A stretch of 64,000 nucleotides of DNA from contig CP006667.1 in the NCBI GenBank assembly GCA_000471925.1, positions 3,286,001 through 3,350,000 on the forward strand, in the 5' to 3' direction. The translations under genes were made by a program, and so were the position numbers. This document shows, in pieces, positions 47,835 to 55,879 of this stretch (its first letter is position 1; each line of letters opens with the position of its first letter). This DNA is from Ralstonia pickettii DTP0602. GTDB lineage: Bacteria > Pseudomonadota > Gammaproteobacteria > Burkholderiales > Burkholderiaceae. The notes beneath the pieces were generated by a model. The model did no database searches, was not told the DNA's origin, and saw nothing but the letters and a program-made list of their open reading frames with translations.

Positions 47835-48266
47835 ATGACCTCCCCCTCACCCGTCCGGGCCACCCGGTTCGTCGCCGTGGCTGACGAACCTGAACCTGCC
47901 AGGCTGTCCCCGGCCCGGATCGCCGCCATCGCGGCCGCCGCGCTGGCGCTGGTCGCTCCCGGCCTGGCGCTGGCCCAGGAGCAGCAAAGCAATGCGCTGA
48001 CGCAGCAGGAGCTGAACCAGATCAACAACCAGCCGATTGCCCCGGCGGCCAAGTCGCAGCTGAACCAGCCGCGCCAGCCGAGCTTCCAGCTCAATGAGCG
48101 CGACGGCACGCAGGTGCGCGAGTACCGCAACAAGGGCCGGGCCACCGACATCCAGGTCCAATCGGGTTTCGGCACCAAGTATGAGATGAGCAAGCCGGAA
48201 GACAGCTCGCCCAGGATCCGCGAGCATGACGTCAACCGCGTGCCGTCGGTCAACCTGAAGTTCTGA
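47835..48266 (+). CDS. DUF2782-like exported small protein
   Basis: A 143-residue protein with a signal-like hydrophobic segment (RIAAIAAAALALVAPGLALA, about residues 28-47) and a likely cleavage site before QEQQ. The mature part is polar, Gln/Asn-rich, then VREYRNKGRATDIQVQSG, which resembles the DUF2782 pattern. A DUF2782 gene next to polA and thrB is a known arrangement in pseudomonads, and the same neighbours are found here. Function is unknown. CAGGAG lies seven bases before the ATG. Confidence 0.8.
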   Translation: MTSPSPVRATRFVAVADEPEPARLSPARIAAIAAAALALVAPGLALAQEQQSNALTQQELNQINNQPIAPAAKSQLNQPRQPSFQLNERDGTQVREYRNKGRATDIQVQSGFGTKYEMSKPEDSSPRIREHDVNRVPSVNLKF

Positions 48267-48271
48267 ACGTC

Positions 48272-48318
48272 GTCCACGGATTCAGTGGACTAGCCCACGG
48301 CCCGGCATAGCCGGGCCG
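48272..48318. other. Two hairpins between the DUF2782-like gene and thrB
   Basis: GTCCAC (48272-48277) pairs with GTGGAC (48285-48290), and CGGCCCGGC (48298-48306) pairs perfectly with GCCGGGCCG (48310-48318). No T run follows. They sit five bases after the stop and 90 bases before the thrB start, so they may shape the end of the first message or the leader of thrB. Confidence 0.45.
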
Positions 48319-48409
48319 CGCCGGCCCTCCGGCAGTCATGCCGCGGCGGCGGACCGCGTTTTGTCCGCAACTGCCTCCGCCGCTTTCCGATTCGCTTCAC
48401 ACAACGAGT

Positions 48410-49405
48410 ATGGCCGTATTCACCACGGTCTCGCAGGACGAGATCGCCCGCTGGCTGCTGGATTTCGACCTTGGCGAAGTGCGCGAACTGCGCGGCATCG
48501 CCTCTGGCATCGAGAACAGCAATTTCTTCCTCACCATGGAGCACGAGGGCCAGGCGCGCCAGTACGTGCTGACCATCTTCGAGCGCCTGACGTTCGAGCA
48601 GCTGCCCTACTACCTACACCTGATGGCACACCTGGCCGAACGCGGCATCCGCGTGCCGGCGCCGATCCCGGCGCGCGACGGCGAGATCCTGCGCCCGCTC
48701 AAGGGCAAGCCCGCCACCATCGTCACACGGCTGCCCGGGGCGTCGCAACTGGCGCCCGACCGGCAGCACTGCGCCGAAGTGGGCGACATGCTGGCGCGCA
48801 TGCACCTGGCCGGTCAGGACTACCCGCACCGCCAGCCCAACCTGCGCAGCCTGCCGTGGTGGCAGAAGACGGAAGCCGAGATCCTGCCTTTCCTCGATGC
48901 TGGCCAGCGCGCGCTGCTGCAGCGGGAGATCGCCCACCAGGCCGTGTTCTTCGCCAGCGCGGACTACGCCAGCCTAGGCGAAGGCCCCTGCCACTGCGAC
49001 CTGTTCCGCGACAACGCGCTGTTCGAAGAGGACGGCAGCGGGCGCCACCGGCTGGGCGGTTTCTTCGACTTCTACTTTGCCGGCAACGACAAGTGGCTGT
49101 TCGACCTGGCGGTCACCGTCAACGACTGGTGCATCGACCTGGCCAGCGGCGAACTCGACCACGAGCGCGCGCAGGCGCTGCTGCGGGCTTATCATGCGGT
49201 CAGGCCGCTGACCGGCACCGAGGCCGCGCACTGGCAGGACATGCTGCGCGCGGGTGCGCTGCGCTTCTGGGTATCGCGACTGTGGGACTTCTACCTGCCG
49301 CGCGAGGCCGACATGCTGCAGCCGCACGATCCGACCCATTTCGAACGTATCCTGCGCCGGCGCCTGGACGCGAACCCCGCGCACGCCCCGCTCCCCTGGA
49401 TCTGA
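48410..49405 (+). CDS. thrB: Homoserine kinase, type II (APH-like fold)
   Basis: A 331-residue homoserine kinase of the aminoglycoside-phosphotransferase-like type found in Pseudomonas and betaproteobacteria, unlike the GHMP kinase of E. coli. It begins [20 protein letters not shown] with [13 protein letters not shown] (the ATP loop). The catalytic [14 protein letters not shown] and the metal-binding [17 protein letters not shown] are clear. It phosphorylates homoserine in threonine synthesis. No thr operon neighbours are here. The membrane protein gene starts three bases after its stop. Confidence 0.95.
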   Translation: MAVFTTVSQDEIARWLLDFDLGEVRELRGIASGIENSNFFLTMEHEGQARQYVLTIFERLTFEQLPYYLHLMAHLAERGIRVPAPIPARDGEILRPLKGKPATIVTRLPGASQLAPDRQHCAEVGDMLARMHLAGQDYPHRQPNLRSLPWWQKTEAEILPFLDAGQRALLQREIAHQAVFFASADYASLGEGPCHCDLFRDNALFEEDGSGRHRLGGFFDFYFAGNDKWLFDLAVTVNDWCIDLASGELDHERAQALLRAYHAVRPLTGTEAAHWQDMLRAGALRFWVSRLWDFYLPREADMLQPHDPTHFERILRRRLDANPAHAPLPWI

Positions 49406-49408
49406 TCA

Positions 49409-50215
49409 ATGCAATTACTGGAAGTCCCTGCCAAGGAAGGCTACGTCTGGTTCCGCCAGGGCATCTGGCTGTTCCGCAAGAATCCGCTCACGTTCCTGAT
49501 GCTGCTGTTCGTCTACCTGATCGCCGCGCAACTGGCGATCGTGGTGCCGCTAATCGGCATCATCGCGCTGCTGGTGGTCACGCCCGGCCTGTCGGTCGGC
49601 GTGATGACCGCGTGCCGCGACGTGATCCTGAACAAGCGCGTGATGCCCACCGTGCTGCTGGCGGGCTTTCGCACCAACGGCAAGGAAGCCACGCGCAACC
49701 TGCTGGTGCTGGGCGGCATCTATGCCGGGCTGGTGTTCATACTGGGCCTGATCGCGGGCTCGGTGGTGGACATGAGCGCGCTGGTGCCGATCGTGCTGAA
49801 GGAAGAGGCGCCATCGGCCGAGGCCGTGCGCCAGCTCTACTACGCGATGATGATCGGCGCGCTGCTGTACACGCCGATCGCGATGATGTTCTGGTTCGCG
49901 CCGTTGCTGGCCGCCTGGCACGGCGTGCCGCCGGTCAAGGCGCTGTTCTTCAGCTGGACCGCGTGCTGGCGTAACCGCGGCGCGTTCTTCACCTATGCCG
50001 TGCTGTTCGCGATGCTGCTGGTGGCGATTCCGTTCTTGCTGGAGGCGGTGTTCAGCGCGTTCGGGGCGGAGACGGTGTTGTCGTTCCTCGTGACGCCCTA
50101 CTCGCTGCTGATGCTGGCGATCCTGTACTGCTCGTTCTATGCGACGTATCGCGGCTGTTTCAACGTGACGCCGCCGGGTGTCGAGCCGGCTGCGCCGATG
50201 GCGCCAGGCGCCTGA
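49409..50215 (+). CDS. BPSS1780-family membrane protein
   Basis: A 268-residue membrane protein that begins MQLLEVPAKEGYVWFRQGIW and has about six hydrophobic segments (near 28-70, 105-128, 150-170, 190-215 and 225-245). The start EVPAKEGYVWFRQGIWLFR is the mark of the BPSS1780 family, named from Burkholderia pseudomallei. It follows thrB after three bases, so the two are translated from one message, an arrangement seen across Burkholderiaceae. Function is unknown. Confidence 0.9.
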   Translation: MQLLEVPAKEGYVWFRQGIWLFRKNPLTFLMLLFVYLIAAQLAIVVPLIGIIALLVVTPGLSVGVMTACRDVILNKRVMPTVLLAGFRTNGKEATRNLLVLGGIYAGLVFILGLIAGSVVDMSALVPIVLKEEAPSAEAVRQLYYAMMIGALLYTPIAMMFWFAPLLAAWHGVPPVKALFFSWTACWRNRGAFFTYAVLFAMLLVAIPFLLEAVFSAFGAETVLSFLVTPYSLLMLAILYCSFYATYRGCFNVTPPGVEPAAPMAPGA

Positions 50216-50238
50216 AGGCCTTCCACACGCTGATTGTG

Positions 50239-50270
50239 TGCTCCCTCTCCCGCAAGCGGGAAAGGGAGCA
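50239..50270. repeat. REP-like palindromic element
   Basis: A 32-base near-perfect inverted repeat: TGCTCCCT, c, TCCCGC, a two-base loop, GCGGGA, a, AGGGAGCA. It lies between convergent genes. Such CTCCC/GGGAG palindromes resemble scattered extragenic repeats in Burkholderiaceae. It may also end transcription of the membrane protein gene and sauR. Confidence 0.6.
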
Positions 50271-50305
50271 AACCGACGCCACGCGATTCCCTTCCGCCCC
50301 GCGCC

Positions 50306-51064
50306 CTATTCACTGAACGTCTTCACCATCGCTTCCGCCGCCTGGCGCAGGTCCGGCACGAACGTCATCAGCTGGTCCATCGACATGCGCGCCAGCGGCA
50401 CCTGCACGGCAATCGCCGCGCAGGCACGGTTGCGGTCACGCATCACCGGCACCGCGACCGCAATCATCCCTTCCAGGTTTTCCTGGTTATTGATGCCCAG
50501 GCGCCGCCGCCGCGTCTCGGACAACTCCGTGTGCAGCGCCTCGGCATTGGTGATGGTGTGCGCGGAGTGCGCGCGCAACGGCAGGCTGGCCACCAGGCGC
50601 TCGCGCTGCGCACTGGGCAGGAACGCCAGCAACAGCTTGCCGCTGGCGCTGCAGTGCAGCGGCACCCGCGACCCCGGTTGCAGGTGCATGCGCAGCGGCC
50701 ATTGCGTTTCCACCCGGTCCAGGTACACCACGTCGTCGCCCGACAGCATGGTCAGGTTGCAGGTCTCCCCGACCTTGTCGACCAGCTGCTGAAGGATCGC
50801 GTGCCGCGCGGCTGCGGGCCCGGCCTGCATCAGCACATTGACGGCGAGCTGGCGCACGCGCGACGAACACTCGTAATGGCGGTTGCCGGCCGTGCGCGAC
50901 ACCAACCAGGTGCTTTCCAGCTGCTTGAGAAGGCGGTGCACGGTCTGCTTGGGCAGCCCGATGGCCTGCACGATGGCCGACAGCGACATGGGTGCATCGG
51001 CTGCGGACAGGATCTCGAGGATGCGGAAAGCGCGCACCGCGGCGGCGTTCGAATGATTGCTCAT
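50306..51064 (-). CDS. sauR: IclR-family regulator SauR
   Basis: A 252-residue IclR regulator. The helix-turn-helix domain (about 7-68) reads VRAFRILEILSAADAPMSLS then IGLPKQTVHRLLKQLEST. The effector-binding domain follows (about 80-250) with LHCSASGKLLLAFL. It is divergent from sauS, which fits the sauRSTU cluster of C. necator H16, where SauR is the presumed sulfoacetate-responsive regulator. Candidate operators lie in the 242-base gap between the two genes. Confidence 0.88.
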   Translation of the reverse strand: MSNHSNAAAVRAFRILEILSAADAPMSLSAIVQAIGLPKQTVHRLLKQLESTWLVSRTAGNRHYECSSRVRQLAVNVLMQAGPAAARHAILQQLVDKVGETCNLTMLSGDDVVYLDRVETQWPLRMHLQPGSRVPLHCSASGKLLLAFLPSAQRERLVASLPLRAHSAHTITNAEALHTELSETRRRRLGINNQENLEGMIAVAVPVMRDRNRACAAIAVQVPLARMSMDQLMTFVPDLRQAAEAMVKTFSE

Positions 51065-51084
51065 GGATTGAATTTAGAAGATTC

Positions 51085-51104
51085 CGGGACGCCTGCGCGT
51101 CCCG
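51085..51104. promoter_or_regulatory. Candidate SauR operator
   Basis: CGGGACGC (51085-51092), CTGC, GCGTCCCG (51097-51104): a perfect 8-base inverted repeat starting 21 bases upstream of the sauR ATG in the sauR/sauS gap. A second, shorter repeat (GCGCTT, GCGA, AAGCGC) lies at 51136-51151. Assignment to SauR is inference. Confidence 0.45.
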
Positions 51105-51306
51105 AAAACTGATAACTCCGTCGCACGCCCGCTGCGCGCTTGCGAAAGCGCACAAATTGGGACTGACTGTCCGGCCAGCTTCACTAGATTCGATGCGGGG
51201 CCGGCCAAACCTGCTACTCACCGCGACGCACCGCAGCGCACCTGCCGCGAAGTGCACGACACAGCAGCCGCAACGGCCCCACCCGTCCAAACTGCGGAGT
51301 CGATCC

Positions 51307-52776
51307 ATGAGTGTGCAATTACTGCATCCCCGGCAGTCCAGCAATTCCGATTTGCCCCTACCGCAGGCCTCCCTGCCCGACCATGCAGCCGAAGCCGTCA
51401 CAGCGGTCGTGGCCAGGGCGCGGCAAGCGCAGCGCGAGTTCGCGCGTGCCGACCAGGCCACTGTCGACACAGCCGTCGCCGCGGCGGCGTGGGCCATCAT
51501 GGAACCCACGCGCAACCGCGCGCTGGCAGAGCGTGCCGTAGCCGACACCGGGCTCGGCAACGTCGACGACAAGCTGCGCAAGAACCACCGCAAGACGCTG
51601 GGGCTGCTGCGCGACCTGCATGGCCGCAAGACCGTGGGCGTGATCGCTCAGGATGCCGCGTCGGGCATCACGGAAATCGCGCGGCCGGTAGGCGTGGTCG
51701 CGGCCATCACGCCGTCGACCAATCCCGCGGCCACGCCCGCCAACAAGATCATCAACGCGCTCAAGTGCGGCAACAGCGTGGTCGTGGCGCCATCGCCCAA
51801 GGGCCAGGGCACGTGCGAGCTGCTGCTGTCGTTCATCCATGCCGAGTTTGCCCGCGCCGGCCTGCCCGCCGACCTCGTGCAGATGCTGCCGGCACCGGTC
51901 TCCAAGGCCGCCACCGCGGCGCTGATGCGCCAGGCCGACCTGGTGGTCGCGACCGGCTCGCAGGCCAACGTGCGCATGGCCTACACCTGCGGCACACCGG
52001 CCTTCGGCGTCGGCGCCGGCAACGTGGCCTCGGTCATCGACGCGAGCGCCGCGCCGGCCGACGCCGCGGCCAGGATCGTGCGTTCCAAGACTTTCGACAA
52101 CGCCACCAGTTGCTCGTCGGAGAACAGCCTGGTCGTGCTCGACGCCATCTACAAACCCATGCTCGAAGCACTTGCCGCAGTCGGCGGCGTGTTGCTCACG
52201 GCCACGGAAAAGGCACGGCTGCAGGCGCTGATGTGGCGCGACGGCAAGCTGGCCGGCAGCTTCACCGGGCAGAGCGCGACGCGCATTGCCGAACTCGCCG
52301 GGCTGGAGCGCGTGCGCGCGCTCCAGCCAACCATGTTGCTGGTCGAGGAAACCGGAGTCGGCCGCGACTATCCCTTCTCCGGCGAAAAGCTCTCGCCCGT
52401 ACTGACGCTCTACCGGGCTGCCGACTTTGCCGCGGCAGTCGCAGGCGTGGCGCGCCTCTATGCCTATATGGGCGCCGGGCATTCGGTCGGCCTGCATTCA
52501 TCCAATCCGCGCCAGGCCCTGCAGCTGGGACAGGACTTGCCTGTCGCGCGCGTGATCGTCAACCAGGCCCACTGCTTCGCCACCGGTGGCAATTTCGACA
52601 ACGGCCTGCCGTTCTCGCTGTCGATGGGCTGCGGCACCTGGGGCGGCAACAGCTTCTCGGACAACCTCGGCTGGCGCCAGTACCTCAACATCACCCGCAT
52701 CGCCGTGCCGATTGCCGAGCGCGTGCCCGATGAAGCCGAGCTGCTGGGCGACTACTTCGCGAGGGTCGGCAAATGA
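51307..52776 (+). CDS. sauS: Sulfoacetaldehyde dehydrogenase (CoA-acylating) SauS
   Basis: A 489-residue acylating aldehyde dehydrogenase. The catalytic cysteine is C269 in NATSCSSENS, and the cofactor region begins RPVGVVAAITPSTNPAATPA (about 126-145), the pattern of acylating enzymes rather than aldehyde oxidisers. In C. necator H16 SauS reduces sulfoacetyl-CoA to sulfoacetaldehyde. The assignment rests on the match of gene order (regulator, SauS, ligase, MFS) and the enzyme type. An acetaldehyde or other acyl specificity is the alternative. It overlaps sauT by four bases (ATGA). Confidence 0.88.
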   Translation: MSVQLLHPRQSSNSDLPLPQASLPDHAAEAVTAVVARARQAQREFARADQATVDTAVAAAAWAIMEPTRNRALAERAVADTGLGNVDDKLRKNHRKTLGLLRDLHGRKTVGVIAQDAASGITEIARPVGVVAAITPSTNPAATPANKIINALKCGNSVVVAPSPKGQGTCELLLSFIHAEFARAGLPADLVQMLPAPVSKAATAALMRQADLVVATGSQANVRMAYTCGTPAFGVGAGNVASVIDASAAPADAAARIVRSKTFDNATSCSSENSLVVLDAIYKPMLEALAAVGGVLLTATEKARLQALMWRDGKLAGSFTGQSATRIAELAGLERVRALQPTMLLVEETGVGRDYPFSGEKLSPVLTLYRAADFAAAVAGVARLYAYMGAGHSVGLHSSNPRQALQLGQDLPVARVIVNQAHCFATGGNFDNGLPFSLSMGCGTWGGNSFSDNLGWRQYLNITRIAVPIAERVPDEAELLGDYFARVGK

Positions 52777-54299
52777 ACGCGCGCACCGATCCCCAAGTCG
52801 ACACCCTGGCCGGGCTGCTGGCCACGCGTGCCGCGCAATGGCCCGACAAGCCGTACCTGTTGTCCCCGGACAGCGGCAACGTACTCACCTTCGGCGCGCT
52901 CGCTGCCGACGCCGACACGCTGCGCCGCCGCTATGCGGCAACCGGCCTCGCCAGCGGCCAGACGGTGTCGGTGTACCTGCCCAACGGCGAGCAGACCGCG
53001 CGGCTGCTGCTCGGCACCATGGCCTGCGGGCTGGTCGTCAACCCGCTCAACCTGCTATGCCAGCCGGCCCAGCTGCGCTACATCCTCGCGCATTCGGACA
53101 CGCGGCTGGTGTTCACCTGGCCCGACGGTGAAGCCACCATCCGCGCGGCGCTGTGCGAAGCCGGGCTGGACGTGCCGGTGGTCGTCACCGCGCCGGACGG
53201 CGACAGCCTGCCACCATTGCCCGCCATGCGCGAAACGGCAGCGCCGCTGTCGCCACCACAGCCCCATGCCCCGGCGCTGCTGATGTACACGTCCGGCACC
53301 ACCGGCACGCCCAAGGGCGTGCTGCTCACCCAGCACAACCTGGTGACCAACGGCGCCAACGTCAGCCGCGAGCACTGCCTCGGCCCGGACGACCGCGTGC
53401 TGGCAACGCTGCCGCTGTACCACATCAACGGCCTGGTCGTGACGGCGATCGCGCCCCTGGTGCACGGCGGGTCGGTGGTGATGCCGATACGCTTCTCCGC
53501 CAGCGGCTTCTGGAAGGACATTGCGCGCCATGGCTGCACCTGGCTCAACGTGGTGCCGACCATCATCGCCTACCTGCTGAACGATCCGGATGGCCAGGCG
53601 CCCGGCGGCGTGCGCTTCTGCCGCTCGGCCTCCGCCGCGCTGCCGCCCGAGCACCACCTCGCCTTCGAGGCGCGCTTCGGCATCGGCGTGATCGAGACCA
53701 TGGGCATGACCGAGACCGCCGCGCCGGCCTTCAGCAATCCGCTCGATCCGCGGCGGCGGCGCATCGGCAGCATCGGCCGGCCCTCCGGCACGCGCGCGCG
53801 CGTGCTCGGGCGCGACGGCAAGCCGCTGCCCGACGGCCAGGTCGGCGAGATCGTGCTCCAGGGCGAAAACGTAATGGCGGGCTACTACAAGGCGCCGGAG
53901 ATCACGCGCGAGAGCTTCACCGCCGATGGCTGGCTGCGCACCGGCGACCTCGGCTACCGCGATGCCGACGGCTACTTCTACATCACCGGCCGTGCCAAGG
54001 AACTGATCATCAAGGGCGGCGAGAACATCGCCCCGCGCGAGATCGACGAGGCCTTGCTGCGCCACCCGGCCGTGCTCGAAGCCGCGGCAGTAGGCATACC
54101 GGATCCCGCTTACGGGCAGGAGATCGTCGCCTACGTGGTGATGCGCGAGGCCGTGCCCTGCGATGACGCGGCGCTGCGCGCGCACTGCCTGCGCGAGCTG
54201 GGCCGCTACAAGACGCCAAAGGAGTTCCGCTTTATCGCCGAGCTGCCGCGCGGCCCGTCGGGCAAGGTGCAGCGGCTCAGGCTGCTGGACCACGCCTGA
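52773..54299 (+). CDS. sauT: Sulfoacetate-CoA ligase (AMP-forming) SauT
   Basis: A 508-residue adenylate-forming CoA ligase. The P-loop-like motif MYTSGTTGTPKG is at residues 171-182; the ATP core is followed by MGMTETAAPAFSN and the hinge GWLRTGDLGYRDADGYFYI. The catalytic lysine is in PRGPSGKVQRLR near the C-terminus. In the sau pathway SauT makes sulfoacetyl-CoA from sulfoacetate. The coupled start with sauS strengthens this call. Close relatives act on oxalate or other short acids. Confidence 0.87.
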   Translation: MNARTDPQVDTLAGLLATRAAQWPDKPYLLSPDSGNVLTFGALAADADTLRRRYAATGLASGQTVSVYLPNGEQTARLLLGTMACGLVVNPLNLLCQPAQLRYILAHSDTRLVFTWPDGEATIRAALCEAGLDVPVVVTAPDGDSLPPLPAMRETAAPLSPPQPHAPALLMYTSGTTGTPKGVLLTQHNLVTNGANVSREHCLGPDDRVLATLPLYHINGLVVTAIAPLVHGGSVVMPIRFSASGFWKDIARHGCTWLNVVPTIIAYLLNDPDGQAPGGVRFCRSASAALPPEHHLAFEARFGIGVIETMGMTETAAPAFSNPLDPRRRRIGSIGRPSGTRARVLGRDGKPLPDGQVGEIVLQGENVMAGYYKAPEITRESFTADGWLRTGDLGYRDADGYFYITGRAKELIIKGGENIAPREIDEALLRHPAVLEAAAVGIPDPAYGQEIVAYVVMREAVPCDDAALRAHCLRELGRYKTPKEFRFIAELPRGPSGKVQRLRLLDHA

Positions 54300-54522
54300 G
54301 CGCCCCGCCTGCTTTTCCACAACCCTCGCCAAGGAGCCTGCCGACCCATACCCACATACCCACCCAGCCAGGAGACACGACTCAAGACCAGACAGATTGC
54401 TCTAGGACGGGGCAGCGCGGCCAACGCCGCGCCCCCGGCGAGCCGAAGGCGCATGGCTATGGACCAGCGCCGGCCGCCCGCCCCGTTATCGCCACGCGCA
54501 CTCACCGCGCAAAGGAGGTGGT
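54300..54522. other. Gap between sauT and sauU
   Basis: About 220 bases with no gene, promoter or terminator that I can support. It ends in AAAGGAGGTG (54511-54520), a near-perfect Shine-Dalgarno sequence just before the sauU ATG. Confidence 0.5.
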
Positions 54523-55815
54523 ATGAAGCAACGCATCAAGACCCGGCACATGATCCTGGGCGTCATGTGCCTGATGTATTTCATCGCCTATATCGACCGC
54601 GTCAACATCTCGGTCGCCGCCCCGCTGATCCGTGAGGAAATGGGGCTGACTTCGTCGCAGCTGGGGCTGGTGTTCTCGGCCTTTGCCTATCCCTATGCCG
54701 CCATGCAGATCCTCGGCGGCTGGATGTCGGACAAGTTCGGGCCCAAGAAGGTGCTGATCGCGCTGTCGCTGATCTGGGGCGTGGCCACGGTGCTGACCGG
54801 CTTCGCCGGCAGCGTGCTGATGCTGGTGGTGCTGCGCTTTGCGCTCGGCATCGGCGAAGGCGGCGCATTCCCGACCGCGACGCGCGCCTTCACCTACTGG
54901 ATGCCGGTGGCCGAGCGCGGCTTCGCGCAGGGCATCACGCACAGCTTCGCGCGGCTGGGCGGCGCGATCACGCCGCCGGTGGTGCTGGCCATCGTCGCAG
55001 CCGCGGGCTGGCGCGAAGCGTTTATCGTGCTCGGTGCGGTCAGCCTGGGCTGGACCCTGCTCTACGCCTTCGTGTTCAAGGATACGCCCGACCAGCACAG
55101 CCGCGTGAGCGCGCAGGAACTGCAGGAAATCGGCTACCGGCGCGGCGAATGCCAGCAGGCGGCGAAGGCGGCCACGCCCTGGCGGCGGCTGTTCCGGCGC
55201 ATGTGGCTGGTGACCTTCGTCGACTTCTGCTACGGCTGGTCGCTATGGGTCTACCTGACCTGGCTGCCGTCGTACCTGAAGGAAGCGCGCGGCTTCGACC
55301 TGAAGCAGCTGGCGCTGTTCACGGCGCTGCCGCTGATGGCGGGCGTGGTTGGCGACACCCTTGGCGGCGTGCTGTCCGACCGCATCTTCCGGCGCACCGG
55401 CAACCTGCGGCTGGCGCGCGGCTCGATCCTGTTCCTGGGGCTGGCCGGCTCGCTGATGTTCATCGTGCCGATGACATCCACGGCCGATGCCGTCAACGCC
55501 GTGATCCTGCTGTCGCTGTCGTTCTTCTTCCTGGAGCTGACCAATGCCGTGCTGTGGAGCCTGCCGCTGGACATCGCGGGCAAGTACGCCGGCACCGCGG
55601 GCGGCATGATGAACACCGGCTTCGGCCTGGCCGGCATGGTGTCGCCGGTGGTGTTCGGCTACCTGATCGAGCGCACCGGCAGCTATGACCTGCCCTTTAT
55701 GATCTCGGCGGTGCTGCTGGGCGTCGGCGCGCTGGCTTCGCTGTTTATCAACCCGCTGCGGACGGTGGACAGCCCCGAGCAGAAGGCCAGCGAGGTGCGC
55801 CATGCCCTGCCCTAA
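54523..55815 (+). CDS. sauU: MFS permease SauU (probable sulfoacetate importer)
   Basis: A 430-residue major facilitator with 12 helices of the anion:cation symporter (ACS) branch. It begins MKQRIKTRHMILGVMCLMYF with the family YFIAYIDRVNISVAAPLI and GGWMSDKFGPKKVL between helices 2 and 3. ACS members carry organic anions such as hexuronates and phthalate. Its place after sauT fits the proposed sulfoacetate importer. It has the best ribosome site in the window (AAAGGAGGTG). Confidence 0.88.
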   Translation: MKQRIKTRHMILGVMCLMYFIAYIDRVNISVAAPLIREEMGLTSSQLGLVFSAFAYPYAAMQILGGWMSDKFGPKKVLIALSLIWGVATVLTGFAGSVLMLVVLRFALGIGEGGAFPTATRAFTYWMPVAERGFAQGITHSFARLGGAITPPVVLAIVAAAGWREAFIVLGAVSLGWTLLYAFVFKDTPDQHSRVSAQELQEIGYRRGECQQAAKAATPWRRLFRRMWLVTFVDFCYGWSLWVYLTWLPSYLKEARGFDLKQLALFTALPLMAGVVGDTLGGVLSDRIFRRTGNLRLARGSILFLGLAGSLMFIVPMTSTADAVNAVILLSLSFFFLELTNAVLWSLPLDIAGKYAGTAGGMMNTGFGLAGMVSPVVFGYLIERTGSYDLPFMISAVLLGVGALASLFINPLRTVDSPEQKASEVRHALP

Positions 55816-55879
55816 AGTAAGCCGAGGCGCAACCCGAGGAGCCTGAACGCGGTGCGCCTGCCCGCGAAGCCGGACCCGG

